Below are positions 52,195-61,493 of a stretch of 64,000 nt of DNA, piece by piece. This DNA comes from Methylobacterium nonmethylotrophicum (GTDB taxonomy: Bacteria > Pseudomonadota > Alphaproteobacteria > Rhizobiales > Beijerinckiaceae), in contig NZ_SRLB01000001.1 of the NCBI RefSeq assembly GCF_004745635.1, forward strand, positions 310,001 through 374,000, given 5' to 3'. Every line of letters starts with the position of its first letter. The first letter of the stretch is position 1. Made by a program: the position numbers and the translations under genes. The notes under the pieces are model-generated. The model searched no databases and had not been told where the DNA came from. It was given only the letters and a program-made list of their open reading frames with translations.

Positions 52195-53405
52195 CGCGCG
52201 CTCCCCTGGGCCGCGGTGCCGGGACGGCCCGCATTGGCGAAGTCCTGCAGCGGCAGGACCGGCACCACGCCGGCGGCGGCCGCCCCGGTGCCCGCCGCAT
52301 GGCCCTGATCGATGATCACCTTGTTCACGCCGCCCAGCACCTTCTCCATGGTGTCGAGGAACATGCGCTCGCGGGAGACCGCGGGCGCCAGCTTGTAGGA
52401 TTCGTAGACCTCGCGGAAGCGCTGGGCCTGGCCGGTCGCCTCGGCGGTGGCCTGCGACTTGAAGGCCTCGGCCTGCTGCAGGACCTGCGACGAGCGGCCT
52501 CTCGCCTCGGGCACCACGCGGCTCGCGTAGGTCTCGGCCTCGTTGCGGGCGCGCGCCGCGTCCTGCTGGGCCGCGTTCACGTCGACGAAGGCCTGGCGCA
52601 CCTCGGCCGGCGGGCTCACGCCCTGGAGCTGCACCACGTTGATGAGGACGCCGGCGCCGTAGGAATCGAGCGCCTTCTGGATGATCTGCTGGACCTCCTG
52701 CGCCACGCTCGACTGCTCGGTGGTCAGGATCGCCTGGATCTGGCGTCGGCCCACCACCTCGCGCATCGCGCTCTCGGCCACCGACTTGATGGTGCCCTCG
52801 GGGTTCTGGAGGTTGAACACGAAGTCCTCGGCCTTGGCCGGGTTGACGCGCCACTGCACGTCGAAGTCGATGTCGACGATGTTGTCGTCGCCGGTGAGCA
52901 TCAGGCTCTCCTCGGGCACGTCCCGGGAGCGCTGGGCGCCGGCGCCCGAGCGGTAGCCGACCTGGATGCTGCGCGATTCGCCGACATTCGGCTTCACGAC
53001 GGCGCCGACCGGATAGGGGAAGTTGTAGCGCAGGCCCTCGCCGGACTGGCCGGTATAGCGGCCGAACACCGTGTTGATGCCGACCTGGCTCGGCAGCACC
53101 GTGTACCAGCCGGTGAGCAGCCACAGCACCAGCACCACCAGCACCGCCAGGATGGCGCCCTTGGTGCCGACCGAGCCGCCGCCGGGCATCAGGTTCTTGA
53201 GCCGGTCCTGGCTGCGCCGCAGCAGGTCCTCGAGGTCCGGCGGCTGGTTGCCGCCGCCGGAGCCGCCGCCGCCCCACGGACCGCCGCCACCGCCGCCGGA
53301 GCCGCCGCCCCAGGGCCCGCCGCCATTGCCGCCGCGGTTACCCCAGGGACCGCCCCCGTTGCCGCCGCTTCCGCCGCCGCCGCCGCTCTGATTGCTCCAA
53401 GGCAT
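52191..53405 (-). CDS. hflK: HflK, FtsH protease modulator (SPFH/band 7)
   Basis: The 404-aa partner of HflC starts with about 55 residues of Gly-, Trp- and Asn-rich cytosolic segment (GGNGGGPWGNRGG). It continues with one membrane helix (GAILAVLVVLVLWLLTGWYTV), the band 7 domain (QVGINTVFGRYTG, GDDNIVDIDFDVQWRV) and a coiled coil rich in Ala/Glu. The repeated GGGPWG units in the N-terminus are more numerous than in E. coli. The start follows family length; 207 bp separates it from folA. Confidence 0.96.
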   Translation of the reverse strand: MPWSNQSGGGGGSGGNGGGPWGNRGGNGGGPWGGGSGGGGGGPWGGGGSGGGNQPPDLEDLLRRSQDRLKNLMPGGGSVGTKGAILAVLVVLVLWLLTGWYTVLPSQVGINTVFGRYTGQSGEGLRYNFPYPVGAVVKPNVGESRSIQVGYRSGAGAQRSRDVPEESLMLTGDDNIVDIDFDVQWRVNPAKAEDFVFNLQNPEGTIKSVAESAMREVVGRRQIQAILTTEQSSVAQEVQQIIQKALDSYGAGVLINVVQLQGVSPPAEVRQAFVDVNAAQQDAARARNEAETYASRVVPEARGRSSQVLQQAEAFKSQATAEATGQAQRFREVYESYKLAPAVSRERMFLDTMEKVLGGVNKVIIDQGHAAGTGAAAAGVVPVLPLQDFANAGRPGTAAQGSAR

Positions 53406-53612
53406 GCTCGCCCACGTCCTTTCCCGGCCGGCACGCCCCGCGCTGTCTCTCGCGTCCCGCGCGGCACTCGCATTGCTCAGGCACTCGCTCCCTTGCGATA
53501 TCGGCTGCGGCCCCCGCGAAAGCAACCTCCGGCGCCGGCCCAATTCTCAAGGTTTCCGCCCGGCCGCGGGAGTTCCATCGCCGCACCCGCGCGTTGAGAT
53601 GGTTTGCCCGCC

Positions 53613-54107
53613 TCAGACGTGCCGCGCGAGGGTGACGAAGCGACAGGCGTGGTCGTCCTCCGGACCGGCCGGTTGGGACTCGGCGGCGATCTCCTCGAAA
53701 CCGGCGGGGATCGCGGGGAAGCGGACATCGCCCTCGGGCGCCGCGTCGACCTCGGTGAGGTACAGCCGATCCGCCCGCGGCAGGGCCAGCGCGTAGATCT
53801 GGGCCCCGCCCGCCACCATCACCTCCTGCGCGTCGCCGGCGAGCCGCAGGGCCTCCTCGAGGCTCGCCGCCCGCTCCGCGCCCTGCGCCTGCCAGGCGGA
53901 ATCGCGGGTCAGCACGATCGCGCGCCGCCCCGGCAGCGGCCGGCCGATCGAGTCCCAGGTCTTGCGCCCCATCACCACCGGCTTGCCCATGGTGAGGGCG
54001 CGGAAGCGCCGCAGGTCGCTGCGCAGGCGCCAGACCAGCGCGTTGTCGCGGCCGATGACGCCGTTCCTCGCCACCGCGGCGATCAGGGTGAGGCGGGGCG
54101 GGGGCAT
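53613..54107 (-). CDS. folA: Dihydrofolate reductase
   Basis: The 164-aa NADPH enzyme regenerates tetrahydrofolate after thymidylate synthesis. It shows LIAAVARNGVIGRDNALVWRLRSDLRRFRALT with the active-site acidic residue in the DLRRF segment, VVMGRKTWDSIGRPLPGR, and VAGGAQIYALAL. The ATG is 2 nt after the thyA stop, so the genes form one operon. Confidence 0.96.
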   Translation of the reverse strand: MPPPRLTLIAAVARNGVIGRDNALVWRLRSDLRRFRALTMGKPVVMGRKTWDSIGRPLPGRRAIVLTRDSAWQAQGAERAASLEEALRLAGDAQEVMVAGGAQIYALALPRADRLYLTEVDAAPEGDVRFPAIPAGFEEIAAESQPAGPEDDHACRFVTLARHV

Positions 54108-54109
54108 GC

Positions 54110-54913
54110 CTACACCGCCACCGGCGCCCGGATCGCCGGGTGCGGGTCGTAGCCTTCGATGGCGATGTCGTCGAAGCGGAAGTCGAACAGCGAGCGCACG
54201 GAGGGGTCGAGGCGCAGGCGCGGGAGCGGGCGGATGTCGCGGGAGAGCTGCTCGCGGGCCTGGTTCACGTGGTTGGAGTAGAGATGCGCGTCGCCGAGGG
54301 TGTGGACGAAGTCGCCCGGCATCAGGTCGAGCACCTGCGCCATCATCTGGGTGAGGAGCGCGTAGGACGCGATGTTGAACGGCACCCCCAGGAAGGCGTC
54401 GGCCGAGCGCTGGTAGAGCTGGCACGAGAGCCGGCCGTCGGCGACGTAGAACTGAAAGAGGCAGTGGCAGGGCGCGAGCGCCATGCGGTCGAGGTCGGCC
54501 GGGTTCCAGGCCGAGACGACGAGGCGGCGCGAATCGGGGTTGCGGCGGATCTCGTCGAGCACCCAGGCGATCTGGTCGACGCTGCCACCGTCCGGCTTGG
54601 CCCAGCTCCGCCATTGCCGGCCGTAGACGGGCCCGAGGTCGCCGTGCTCGTCGGCCCACTCGTCCCAGATCGTCACGCCGTTCGACTGCAGGTAGGCGAC
54701 GTTGGTGTCGCCGGCCAGGAACCACAGCAGCTCGTGGATGATCGACTTCAGGTGCAGACGCTTCGTCGTCACCAGCGGGAAGCCCTCGGCGAGGTCGAAG
54801 CGCATCTGGTGGCCGAACACCGACAGGGTGCCGGTGCCGGTCCGGTCGTGCTTCTCGACGCCGTCGTCGAGGATGCGCTGGAGGAGATCGTGATAGGGGC
54901 GCATGGCGGACAT
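54110..54913 (-). CDS. thyA: Thymidylate synthase
   Basis: The 267-aa enzyme methylates dUMP using methylene-tetrahydrofolate. The catalytic Cys149 lies in [15 protein letters not shown]. Arg-rich phosphate sites ([21 protein letters not shown]) and the C-terminal [13 protein letters not shown] are present. A methionine at residue 4 (MRPYHDLL) is an alternative start. It is the first gene of thyA-folA. Confidence 0.97.
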   Translation of the reverse strand: MSAMRPYHDLLQRILDDGVEKHDRTGTGTLSVFGHQMRFDLAEGFPLVTTKRLHLKSIIHELLWFLAGDTNVAYLQSNGVTIWDEWADEHGDLGPVYGRQWRSWAKPDGGSVDQIAWVLDEIRRNPDSRRLVVSAWNPADLDRMALAPCHCLFQFYVADGRLSCQLYQRSADAFLGVPFNIASYALLTQMMAQVLDLMPGDFVHTLGDAHLYSNHVNQAREQLSRDIRPLPRLRLDPSVRSLFDFRFDDIAIEGYDPHPAIRAPVAV

Positions 54914-55068
54914 CCTCCGCGAGACAACGGCCCGGGGCGCCTCGCGGCGCCCGGCGGGCTCCAGGGGGGCCTATGCCCGGGCGGCGAAACGGTTCCCGCC
55001 TCGCCCAGGCTAGGAGCCGGGCAGGATAGCGCGCGCGCCGGCCGAGCGTGAGCGCCCGGATCCGGGAA

Positions 55069-55875
55069 TCAGCCGGTGGTCCACACCCGCGCCAGCACCA
55101 CGGCGCCGTTGCTCGCCGCGTGGAGCGCGATGCAGGGCCACAGGCTGCCGGTCCACAGCCTCAGGACGGCGAGCGCCACCCCGAGGGGCAGGACCGAGAC
55201 CGGCTGCAGGAGCCCGCGCTCGGCGTGGCAGAGCACGAAGACGAGCGTGGCGGCGGCGACCGTCGCGGCCGGGGACAGGACCCGGCGCAGCCGCCCGACG
55301 AGGTCGCCGCGAAACAGCATCTCCTCCGCGAGCGGCGCCAGCACGACGAGCCACAGCGCCCAGATCCAGAAGACCCCGCCGGTGAGGAAGGGCGACAGGC
55401 GCCAGGCCCGGGCCGGCGCCTGCCCGGAGGCGACGAGCAGCCCCGCGGTCCAGGCGATCTGCAGAAGCGGCCAGGCGAGGATCAGCAGCACCGCCCGGCG
55501 GGGCAGGGCGGGCCGACGAAAACCCAGCGCGCCGGGCCGCAGCCGGGACGCGGCGAGGACCAGGAGGGCGAGGGCCGCGTGCGGCAGCACCGTGAGGGCG
55601 AGGAGCGCCCGCTCGTTCCCGCTCAAGCCCGGAAAGGGCAGGAGCGCCCGCGGCGGGACGGGCAGGCGGCTCGACGCCGCGACGGCCCCGAACACGAGCG
55701 CGAACGCGGCCAGTTGAAGCAGCAGCACCCGCAGGATCGCGCCGGCCACGGCCCACCCGGGCCGGTGGCCGCGGGCGGGCCGGATCGCCCCGTCCGGCTC
55801 CCCGTCCGGGGGCGCCGGCGCATCGGTTCGCGAAACGGACGCAGATTGGCGCGCGGCGGGCTTCAAAAGCGGCAC
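55069..55875 (-). CDS. CPBP-family intramembrane metalloprotease
   Basis: The 268-aa protein has about six helices. The family motifs are present: EExxxR as LAPLAEEMLFRGDL, the His of FVLCHAERGLLQ, and HAASNGAVV near the C-terminus. Such proteins are Abi/CAAX-like proteases with varied substrates. I chose GTG 55875 because GAGGG lies 4 nt upstream; the frame is open further, into the tmRNA region, but that part is not protein-like. It is divergent from the tmRNA gene and the two share the 55862-55890 region. Confidence 0.85.
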   Translation of the reverse strand: MPLLKPAARQSASVSRTDAPAPPDGEPDGAIRPARGHRPGWAVAGAILRVLLLQLAAFALVFGAVAASSRLPVPPRALLPFPGLSGNERALLALTVLPHAALALLVLAASRLRPGALGFRRPALPRRAVLLILAWPLLQIAWTAGLLVASGQAPARAWRLSPFLTGGVFWIWALWLVVLAPLAEEMLFRGDLVGRLRRVLSPAATVAAATLVFVLCHAERGLLQPVSVLPLGVALAVLRLWTGSLWPCIALHAASNGAVVLARVWTTG

Positions 55876-55890
55876 GGGACCCTCTATATT
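55862..55890 (+). promoter_or_regulatory. Putative ssrA promoter
   Basis: TTCAAA (55862-55867) and TATATT (55885-55890) are separated by exactly 17 nt, a sigma-70-like arrangement. Transcription would start near 55897, just before the tmRNA acceptor piece. The same bases contain the ribosome binding site and start codon of the divergent CPBP gene. Confidence 0.6.
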
Positions 55891-55904
55891 CGCCTTGCCG
55901 GTCG

Positions 55905-56190
55905 CGAGGCCGGCTATGGCGATAAACGTTCTTCGAAATAAACCTATCGGACCCGGGGGCGGTACCCGGCGCCTCCACCCAAGCCCGAATCGTCCGGCAC
56001 GGTCCGGGTTTCGGCGGGGGCGAAATAGGATCGACGAGGGCGTAAAGGTTGAGCTTTCGCTCGGCATGGTTCCGCCGTTATCGGGCCAATGCAATAGTTG
56101 CCAACGACAACTTTGCTCCGGTGGCGGTGGCCGCGTAAGCGGTCCCCAAGACCAAACGAAGTCCTAGCGGGTAGCACCGCATAGGCGGGG
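55905..56190 (+). ncRNA. ssrA: Two-piece (circularly permuted) tmRNA
   Basis: The mature 5' end of the coding piece starts at 56016 (GGGGGCGAAATAGG). The acceptor piece lies upstream and ends near 55979; its CGCCTCC (55970-55976) pairs with GGGGGCG, leaving the G3-U70 pair that specifies alanine. A T-arm (CCGGG/CCCGG) lies at 55953-55969, and AGGTT near 56046 pairs with AACCT near 55941 as helix P2 across the two pieces. The tag frame runs 56100-56138 and encodes ANDNFAPVAVAA before TAA, a standard ClpXP/ClpAP degron. This is the alphaproteobacterial permuted form. Outer ends are approximate; a weak hairpin lies at 56194-56219. Confidence 0.93.
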
Positions 56191-56271
56191 TTCGGAGGCA
56201 CCTGGCAACAGAAGCCTCCACTTCGAATTCCCTTCCCCGCGAGCGATGCGGCGCCAGGCAAGCGACGGTTG

Positions 56272-56910
56272 ATGGCAGACGATCTGATTCGCTACGATCT
56301 CCTGGTGCAGGACGCCCTGCGCAACGTCGTGCGCAAGGTTCTGGGCGACGCGGCTCGCGACGGCCTGGCCGGCGAGCATCATTTCTACGTCTCGTTCCGG
56401 ACCGACTATCCCGGCGTGCGGATCTCGCAGCGCCTGCGGGAGAAGTACCCGCAGGACATGACGATCGTCCTCCAGCACCAGTTCTGGGACCTCGGCGTCA
56501 CCGAGCACACCTTCGAGGTCGGGCTGTCCTTCTCGGGCGTGCCGGAGCGGCTGCTGGTGCCGTTCGAGGCGGTGACGGGCTTCTTCGACCCCTCGGTGCA
56601 GTTCGGCCTCAAGTTCGAGCTGAGCGACGGGACCGCCACCAGCGAGGATGCGGCGCCGGCCGGCACCTCGTCCCTGCGGGCGATCCGCGGCGCCGGCTCG
56701 GAGCCGAGCGAGGCCGCCCCGAAGGTCCCGGCCATCGGCAGCAACCTGCCGAAGATCGTGCCTGCCGCCGCCAAGGCCGCCGACGCGAAGCCGCCCGCCA
56801 AGGAGGCGGGTGACGCGGAGGCCAAGACCGACGAGGCCGCCGAGCGCACCGACGCCCCGCAGGAGGGCGCCTCGGTGGTCAGCCTGGACGCGTTCCGCAA
56901 GAAGAGCTGA
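56272..56910 (+). CDS. sspB: SspB, ClpXP adaptor for tmRNA-tagged proteins
   Basis: The 212-aa protein carries the tag-binding domain (LIRYDLLVQDALRNVVRKV, GEHHFYVSFRTDYPGV, LREKYPQDMTIVLQHQFWDL, TFEVGLSFSGVPERLLVPFEAV). After about residue 125 there is an Ala/Pro-rich, probably disordered linker, and at the end a short conserved VVSLDAFRKKS that should dock on ClpX. The domain is the alphaproteobacterial SspB type. It starts about 80 bp after the tmRNA and may share its promoter. ATG 56272 follows a TTG that also is in frame. Confidence 0.95.
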   Translation: MADDLIRYDLLVQDALRNVVRKVLGDAARDGLAGEHHFYVSFRTDYPGVRISQRLREKYPQDMTIVLQHQFWDLGVTEHTFEVGLSFSGVPERLLVPFEAVTGFFDPSVQFGLKFELSDGTATSEDAAPAGTSSLRAIRGAGSEPSEAAPKVPAIGSNLPKIVPAAAKAADAKPPAKEAGDAEAKTDEAAERTDAPQEGASVVSLDAFRKKS

Positions 56911-56961
56911 GCGCGCGCGGCGGCTGCTCGGTCTACCGGGCACGTTTCTGGCATTCTCCAC

Positions 56962-57097
56962 GTCATTCCGGGGCCGCAGAGCGGAGCCCGGGTTCCAGAC
57001 ACGCAAGTGGCTCAGGATGGAGCGGCACGTTCTCCGCTCATTCTTGGATCACCTGAGCGTCTGGATTCCGGGTTCCGCTTCGCGGCCCCGGAATGAC
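56962..57097. repeat. Palindromic repeat, family B
   Basis: Outer arms GTCATTCCGGGGCCGC (56962-56977) and its complement (57082-57097) are perfect; inner arms near 56983-57000 and 57059-57075 are imperfect. The element spans the gap between sspB and the P450 gene, which are convergent. It is distinct from family A. Confidence 0.75.
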
Positions 57098-57130
57098 ATG
57101 GAGCGTGTGTGAAATGTCGGCGGAGTTGTC

Positions 57131-58522
57131 TCACCCCCGCGCCGTCACCCGCATCCGCAACCCGCCCTCCGGCCTCAGCGTCACCCGGTGCAGCGGCACC
57201 ACCGGTCCGGCCTCCGGCGAGCGGTCGAGGCGCACGGCGTGCAGCACGTGGGCGAGCACCAGGGTCGCCTCCATCACCGAGAAGCTCGCGCCGATACAGA
57301 TCCGCGGGCCGGCCCCGAACGGCAGGTAGGCGAAGCGGTCGATGCGGGCGCGGTTCTCCGGCAGGAAGCGCTCGGGCACGAAGGCGTCGGGCTCGTCCCA
57401 GAGCCGGCGGTGGCGGTGCAGCACGTAAGGAGCGACCGTCACCAGCGAGCCGCGCGGGATCTTGATCCGGCCGATCCGGTCCTCGGCGAGGGCCTGCCGG
57501 CTCATGAACGGCACCGGCGGGAAAAGCCGCATCGCCTCCTCGAGCGCCGCCCTGGTGCGGGGCAGGACGTCGGTGCCCGGGGCCGGGCTCCCCGCGAAGG
57601 CCGCGTCGATTTCGGCCTCGACGGCCTCGCGCGCCGCCTCGTCCTGCGACAGGCAGTAGAGCGTCCAGGTCAGCGCGTTGGCGGTGGTCTCGTGGCCGGC
57701 GCCGATGAAGGTGACGAGGTTCGCCCGCACCTCGAGATCGGAGAGGCCGCGGCCGGTCTCCGGATCCTGCGCCTTGAGGAGCAGGGTCAGGAGGTCGTGC
57801 GGCGCCACCTCCCCGGCGGTGACGAGGGCGCGGCGACGCTCGATCAGCTCGTCCACCACCTCGGCGAAGAAGCGGAGCGCCGGGCGCGCCTTGAGCCGGC
57901 CGATCCGCGGCACCCAGTTCGGCATGCCGAACACGTCGAGGGGATCGATCGGGCCCAGAGCCTCGAAGTAGCGGGTGATGGCGCGCCCGAGCGCGTCGGG
58001 CTCGCGGGCGAGGCCGTGGGTGAAGATCGTGCGCTCGAGGACGTCGAGGGTGACGCGGGTCATCTCCAGGGCCGCGTCGACGCTCTGGCCGTCCCGGCGC
58101 TTGAGCCGGCGCGCGAGGCGGGCGGCGGCCTCCGACATCGGCGCCTCGAATCCGGCGACGTGGCGGGGCGAGAAGATCGGCGCCAGGGTGCGGCGCTGGA
58201 GGCGCCACTCGTCGCCCTCCGCGGTGAGGAGCCCGTTGCCGAGGCCCGGTGCCAGCACCCGGCGCTGCAGGTCGTCCTTGCGGTAGTTGGCGGCGTTGTC
58301 GACCAGCACGTGGCGGATCGCGGAGGGCTCGCTGATCACCGTGACGCGCCCCAGCGCGCCCTCGCCGGCGACGATCGGCTGCTCGAAATGCTCGGCGTAC
58401 CAGGTGGTCAGCGGGTTGGCGCGGGCCGCGCGCAGGAAGCTGAACAGCCCCATCGGCTCGGTGCGCGGCGGGGGCACGGCAGGACGGAAGGGGGCGGCCA
58501 CGGCCGCCGCGCGCGAGAGCAT
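57131..58522 (-). CDS. Cytochrome P450
   Basis: The 463-aa monooxygenase shows the I-helix AGHETTANALTW, the K-helix ExxR in LEEAMRLFPP, the PERF-like FVPERFLPENRARI and the heme loop YLPFGAGPRICIG with its Cys ligand. There is no membrane anchor, so it is a soluble bacterial type, resembling the fatty-acid or carotenoid hydroxylase-like CYP102/CYP110 groups in its PFGAGPRICIG context. GAGGAG precedes ATG 58522 by about 6 nt. No ferredoxin or reductase gene lies beside it. Confidence 0.94.
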   Translation of the reverse strand: MLSRAAAVAAPFRPAVPPPRTEPMGLFSFLRAARANPLTTWYAEHFEQPIVAGEGALGRVTVISEPSAIRHVLVDNAANYRKDDLQRRVLAPGLGNGLLTAEGDEWRLQRRTLAPIFSPRHVAGFEAPMSEAAARLARRLKRRDGQSVDAALEMTRVTLDVLERTIFTHGLAREPDALGRAITRYFEALGPIDPLDVFGMPNWVPRIGRLKARPALRFFAEVVDELIERRRALVTAGEVAPHDLLTLLLKAQDPETGRGLSDLEVRANLVTFIGAGHETTANALTWTLYCLSQDEAAREAVEAEIDAAFAGSPAPGTDVLPRTRAALEEAMRLFPPVPFMSRQALAEDRIGRIKIPRGSLVTVAPYVLHRHRRLWDEPDAFVPERFLPENRARIDRFAYLPFGAGPRICIGASFSVMEATLVLAHVLHAVRLDRSPEAGPVVPLHRVTLRPEGGLRMRVTARG

Positions 58523-58637
58523 CCGGACTCCTCGAGGAACGGGCCGATGCGGCGCACGTGATTCGGACCCCGTCGGGGCATCGCGCAATCGCCGCTCTTG
58601 GCTTAAGTAGGCGCCGTTTCGCACCGCCAAAGAGGCC

Positions 58638-60050
58638 ATGATGTCGCCGACCGAGAAAGCCACCCGCACGGAATCCGATACGTTCGGGCCGATCGAAGTC
58701 CCGGCGGACCGCTACTGGGGCGCCCAGACCCAGCGCTCGATCCAGAATTTCCGCATCGGCACCGAGCGGATGCCCGCGCCCCTCGTCCACGCCCTCGGCC
58801 TCGTCAAGCAGGCCGCGGCGCTCGTGAACCGCGACCTCGGCGTGCTCGATCCGAAGCTCGCCGAGGCGATCGCGGCCTCGGCGGCCGAGGTGGTGGAGGG
58901 CCGGCACGACGGCGAGTTCCCGCTGGTGGTCTGGCAGACCGGCTCCGGCACCCAGTCGAACATGAACGCCAACGAGGTCATCGGCAGCCTCGCCAACGAG
59001 CGCCTGGGGGGCCAGCGCGGCGGCAAGTCGCCGGTGCACCCGAACGACCACGTCAACCGCGGCCAGTCCTCGAACGACGTCTTCCCGACCGCGATGCACA
59101 TCGCGGTGGCGCGCGAGATCAACGACCGGCTGATGCCGGCCCTCCAGCACCTGCACGCCGCCCTCGACGCCAAGGCGCGTGACTTCGCCGAGATCGTCAA
59201 GATCGGCCGCACCCACCTGCAGGACGCGACCCCCGTCACGCTGGGCCAGGAATTCTCCGGCTACGCCGCCCAGGTGGCGCTCGGCGGCGCCCGCGTCGGC
59301 GCGACGCTTCCGGGCGTGCTGGCGCTGGCGCAGGGCGGCACCGCCGTCGGCACCGGCCTCAACGCGCACCCGGACTTCGCGGAAAAATTCGCCGCCAAGG
59401 TGGCGGAGCTGACCGGGCTGCCCTTCACCTCGGCCGAGAACAAGTTCGAGGCGCTGGCGACCCACGACGCCCTGGTGTTCACGCAGGGCGCGCTCAACGC
59501 GCTGGCGAGCGGCCTGTTCAAGATCGCCAACGACATCCGGCTGATGGGCTCGGGGCCCCGCTCCGGCCTCGGCGAGATCTCGCTGCCCGAGAACGAGCCC
59601 GGCTCCTCGATCATGCCCGGCAAGGTCAACCCGACCCAGGCCGAGGCGATGACGATGGTGTGCTGCCAGGTGGTCGGCAACGGCACCACCGTGTCGATGG
59701 CCGGCAGCCAGGGCCATCTCGAGCTCAACGTCTACAAGCCGGTGATCGCCAACGCGGTGCTGCAATCGGTGCGGCTCCTCGCCGACGCGGCGGTGAGCTT
59801 CGCCGACAATTGCGTCGTCGGCATCAAGCCGAACCGCGACCGCATCGCCGACCTGATGAGCCGCTCGCTGATGCTCGTCACCGCGCTCGCGCCGACCATC
59901 GGCTACGACAAGGCCGCCGAGATCGCCAAGACCGCGCACAAGAACGGCACCACCCTGAAGCAGGAGGCCCTGCGCCTCGGCTACGTCACCGAGGAGCAGT
60001 TCGACGCGGTGGTCCGCCCGGAGGACATGCTGGCGCCGAGCGCCGAATGA
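58638..60050 (+). CDS. fumC: Fumarate hydratase, class II
   Basis: The 470-aa lyase interconverts fumarate and malate without an iron-sulfur cluster. Signature blocks are [41 protein letters not shown] and the superfamily [16 protein letters not shown]. The start [22 protein letters not shown] is normal. It is divergent from the P450 gene (115 bp) and precedes DUF4169. Confidence 0.97.
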   Translation: MMSPTEKATRTESDTFGPIEVPADRYWGAQTQRSIQNFRIGTERMPAPLVHALGLVKQAAALVNRDLGVLDPKLAEAIAASAAEVVEGRHDGEFPLVVWQTGSGTQSNMNANEVIGSLANERLGGQRGGKSPVHPNDHVNRGQSSNDVFPTAMHIAVAREINDRLMPALQHLHAALDAKARDFAEIVKIGRTHLQDATPVTLGQEFSGYAAQVALGGARVGATLPGVLALAQGGTAVGTGLNAHPDFAEKFAAKVAELTGLPFTSAENKFEALATHDALVFTQGALNALASGLFKIANDIRLMGSGPRSGLGEISLPENEPGSSIMPGKVNPTQAEAMTMVCCQVVGNGTTVSMAGSQGHLELNVYKPVIANAVLQSVRLLADAAVSFADNCVVGIKPNRDRIADLMSRSLMLVTALAPTIGYDKAAEIAKTAHKNGTTLKQEALRLGYVTEEQFDAVVRPEDMLAPSAE

Positions 60051-60131
60051 GCGCAAGCTGAAGCCCGCCCCGTGCAGCCGAACGCTGCGCGGGGCGTTCC
60101 ATCATCGTGGCGGGGCGCGGAGGATCGGGGC

Positions 60132-60323
60132 ATGGCCGAGATCATCAACCTGAAGCAGGTCCGCAAGGCCCGCGAGCGCGCCGCCAGGGAGGCTCAGGCC
60201 ACCGAGAACCGGGTCGTCTTCGGCCGCCCCAAGGCGGCGAAGACCCGGGAGGAGGCGCGCAAGAGCCTGGAGAAGGCCCGGCACGAGGGGCACCGGCTCG
60301 AGACGCCCGATCCCGAGGCATGA
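60132..60323 (+). CDS. DUF4169 family protein, 63 aa
   Basis: The small, highly charged protein starts MAEIINLKQVRKARERAARE and continues with NRVVFGRPKAAKTREEARKS, the DUF4169 pattern. GGAGG lies about 10 nt upstream of the ATG. The next gene overlaps the stop (ATGA). In alphaproteobacteria DUF4169 usually follows fumC and precedes a ribbon-helix-helix protein, as here. Function unknown. Confidence 0.9.
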   Translation: MAEIINLKQVRKARERAAREAQATENRVVFGRPKAAKTREEARKSLEKARHEGHRLETPDPEA

Positions 60324-60610
60324 GCCTGCCCGGGCGCGATCCGCCGCCGGGTCCGCTGCCCGAGGGCGGGCTCCTCAAGCGCTCCCTGGTGATCGCCGGC
60401 CACCGCACCAGCGTCTCCCTCGAGGCGCCGTTCTGGGAGGCCTTGCGCCAGATCGCCGCCGCGCGCGACCTCTCGGTCCAGTCGCTGGTCGGCCGCATCG
60501 ACGCGGAACGGGGCGAGCAGAACCTCTCCTCGGCGATCCGGGTGTTCGTGCTCAGGGCGGCGTGGACGGGGGAGGGGGCGACGGCCGGGAGTCGAGCCGC
60601 GCTCCCGTGA
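60320..60610 (+). CDS. Ribbon-helix-helix domain protein, 96 aa
   Basis: The protein contains LKRSLVIAGHRTSVSLEAPFWEALRQIAAARDLSVQSLVGRID, an RHH_4-type ribbon-helix-helix fold with a basic strand and two helices. It is probably a small DNA-binding or protein-binding regulator acting as a dimer. It is translationally coupled to the DUF4169 gene. The C-terminal 15 residues are Gly/Ala-rich. Target unknown. Confidence 0.88.
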   Translation: MSLPGRDPPPGPLPEGGLLKRSLVIAGHRTSVSLEAPFWEALRQIAAARDLSVQSLVGRIDAERGEQNLSSAIRVFVLRAAWTGEGATAGSRAALP

Positions 60611-60624
60611 TGGCGGGTGTCGCG

Positions 60625-61308
60625 TCAGCCGACGAAGGTGTAGCCGGCCAGGCGCTTGGCCTCGATCGGGTCGTAGCCGAGGCGCATCCGCAGCTTCTTG
60701 CGCAGCTTGCTGATGTGGCCCTCGACCACGCTCTCGTCGACGGCGGTGTCGAGGTCGCCGTAGACCGCCTTGAAGATCTGGCCCTTGCTCACCGGCCGGC
60801 CGCGGTTGCGGGCGAGGTAGTCGAGGATGTCGCGCTCGCGCCGGGGCAGCATCAGGCTCTCGCCGTCGATCTCGGGGTCACGCCCGTCGGTGTGGACGGT
60901 GAGCCGGCCGCTGCGGTCGGGAGTGCTCGCGGGCTTGACCTCGCTGCGGTTGGTGCGGCGGCGGATCGCACCGGCCCGGGCGATGATCTCGCGGACGTGG
61001 ACCGGCTTGCGCACCACGTCGTCGATGCCGGCGGTGAACAGCGCGAGGGTCTGCTCCAGGGAGCGCGTCTCGTTGAGCGCGATGATCGGCGCCCGGGAGA
61101 GGCTGCGCAGGGCCGCCGTGAACGCCGTGCGGTCGGCGAAGTCGCCGATCACGAAGCCCTGGATCGCCTCGAGGTCCCCGGCCGGCGTCGCGTCGATCCA
61201 GGTCCGGACGTCCCGCACGTCCAGCCCCCGGGCCGCCACGCCCTCCACCCCGAAGCCCTCCACGTAGTGCGCAGCCACGTTTTCCCGCTCGTCGACGACG
61301 ATGTACAC
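60625..61308 (-). CDS. FtcR-like OmpR-family response regulator
   Basis: The 227-aa protein has a receiver-like domain (VYIVVDERENVAAHY, FVIGDFADR with Asp56 as candidate acceptor, DDVVRKPVHVREI) and a C-terminal winged helix (LPRRERDILDYLARNRGRPVSKGQIFKAVYGD, VEGHISKLRKKLRMRLGYDPI). The whole chain resembles Brucella FtcR, a flagellar regulator. The GTG at 61308 has GGGGG about 5 nt upstream; a TTG 12 nt earlier lacks one. No histidine kinase or flagellar gene is nearby. A CtrA-type box lies about 185 nt upstream. Confidence 0.88.
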   Translation of the reverse strand: MYIVVDERENVAAHYVEGFGVEGVAARGLDVRDVRTWIDATPAGDLEAIQGFVIGDFADRTAFTAALRSLSRAPIIALNETRSLEQTLALFTAGIDDVVRKPVHVREIIARAGAIRRRTNRSEVKPASTPDRSGRLTVHTDGRDPEIDGESLMLPRRERDILDYLARNRGRPVSKGQIFKAVYGDLDTAVDESVVEGHISKLRKKLRMRLGYDPIEAKRLAGYTFVG

Positions 61309-61493
61309 GTCAGCCCCCAAGATTTTTTGACGAGTTGTCTTGTCCCGTCTCCAGTCATGGTGACGGGTTTGTTGGAGTCGATGATTTTTGATTGCTGCCG
61401 GGCTCTCGCTGTGGACTCGCGTTTCGGCCTGGCTTCCGCGTTGAGGCGCGGTTTGGTGTACGATTTGTTAAGGCGACTCTGGCGCCCAGATGG

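Noticed and set aside
57012..60056. A 1014-codon minus frame crossing fumC and the P450 gene
   Set aside because: It is out of frame with the real P450 and antisense to fumC, with no recognisable protein features.
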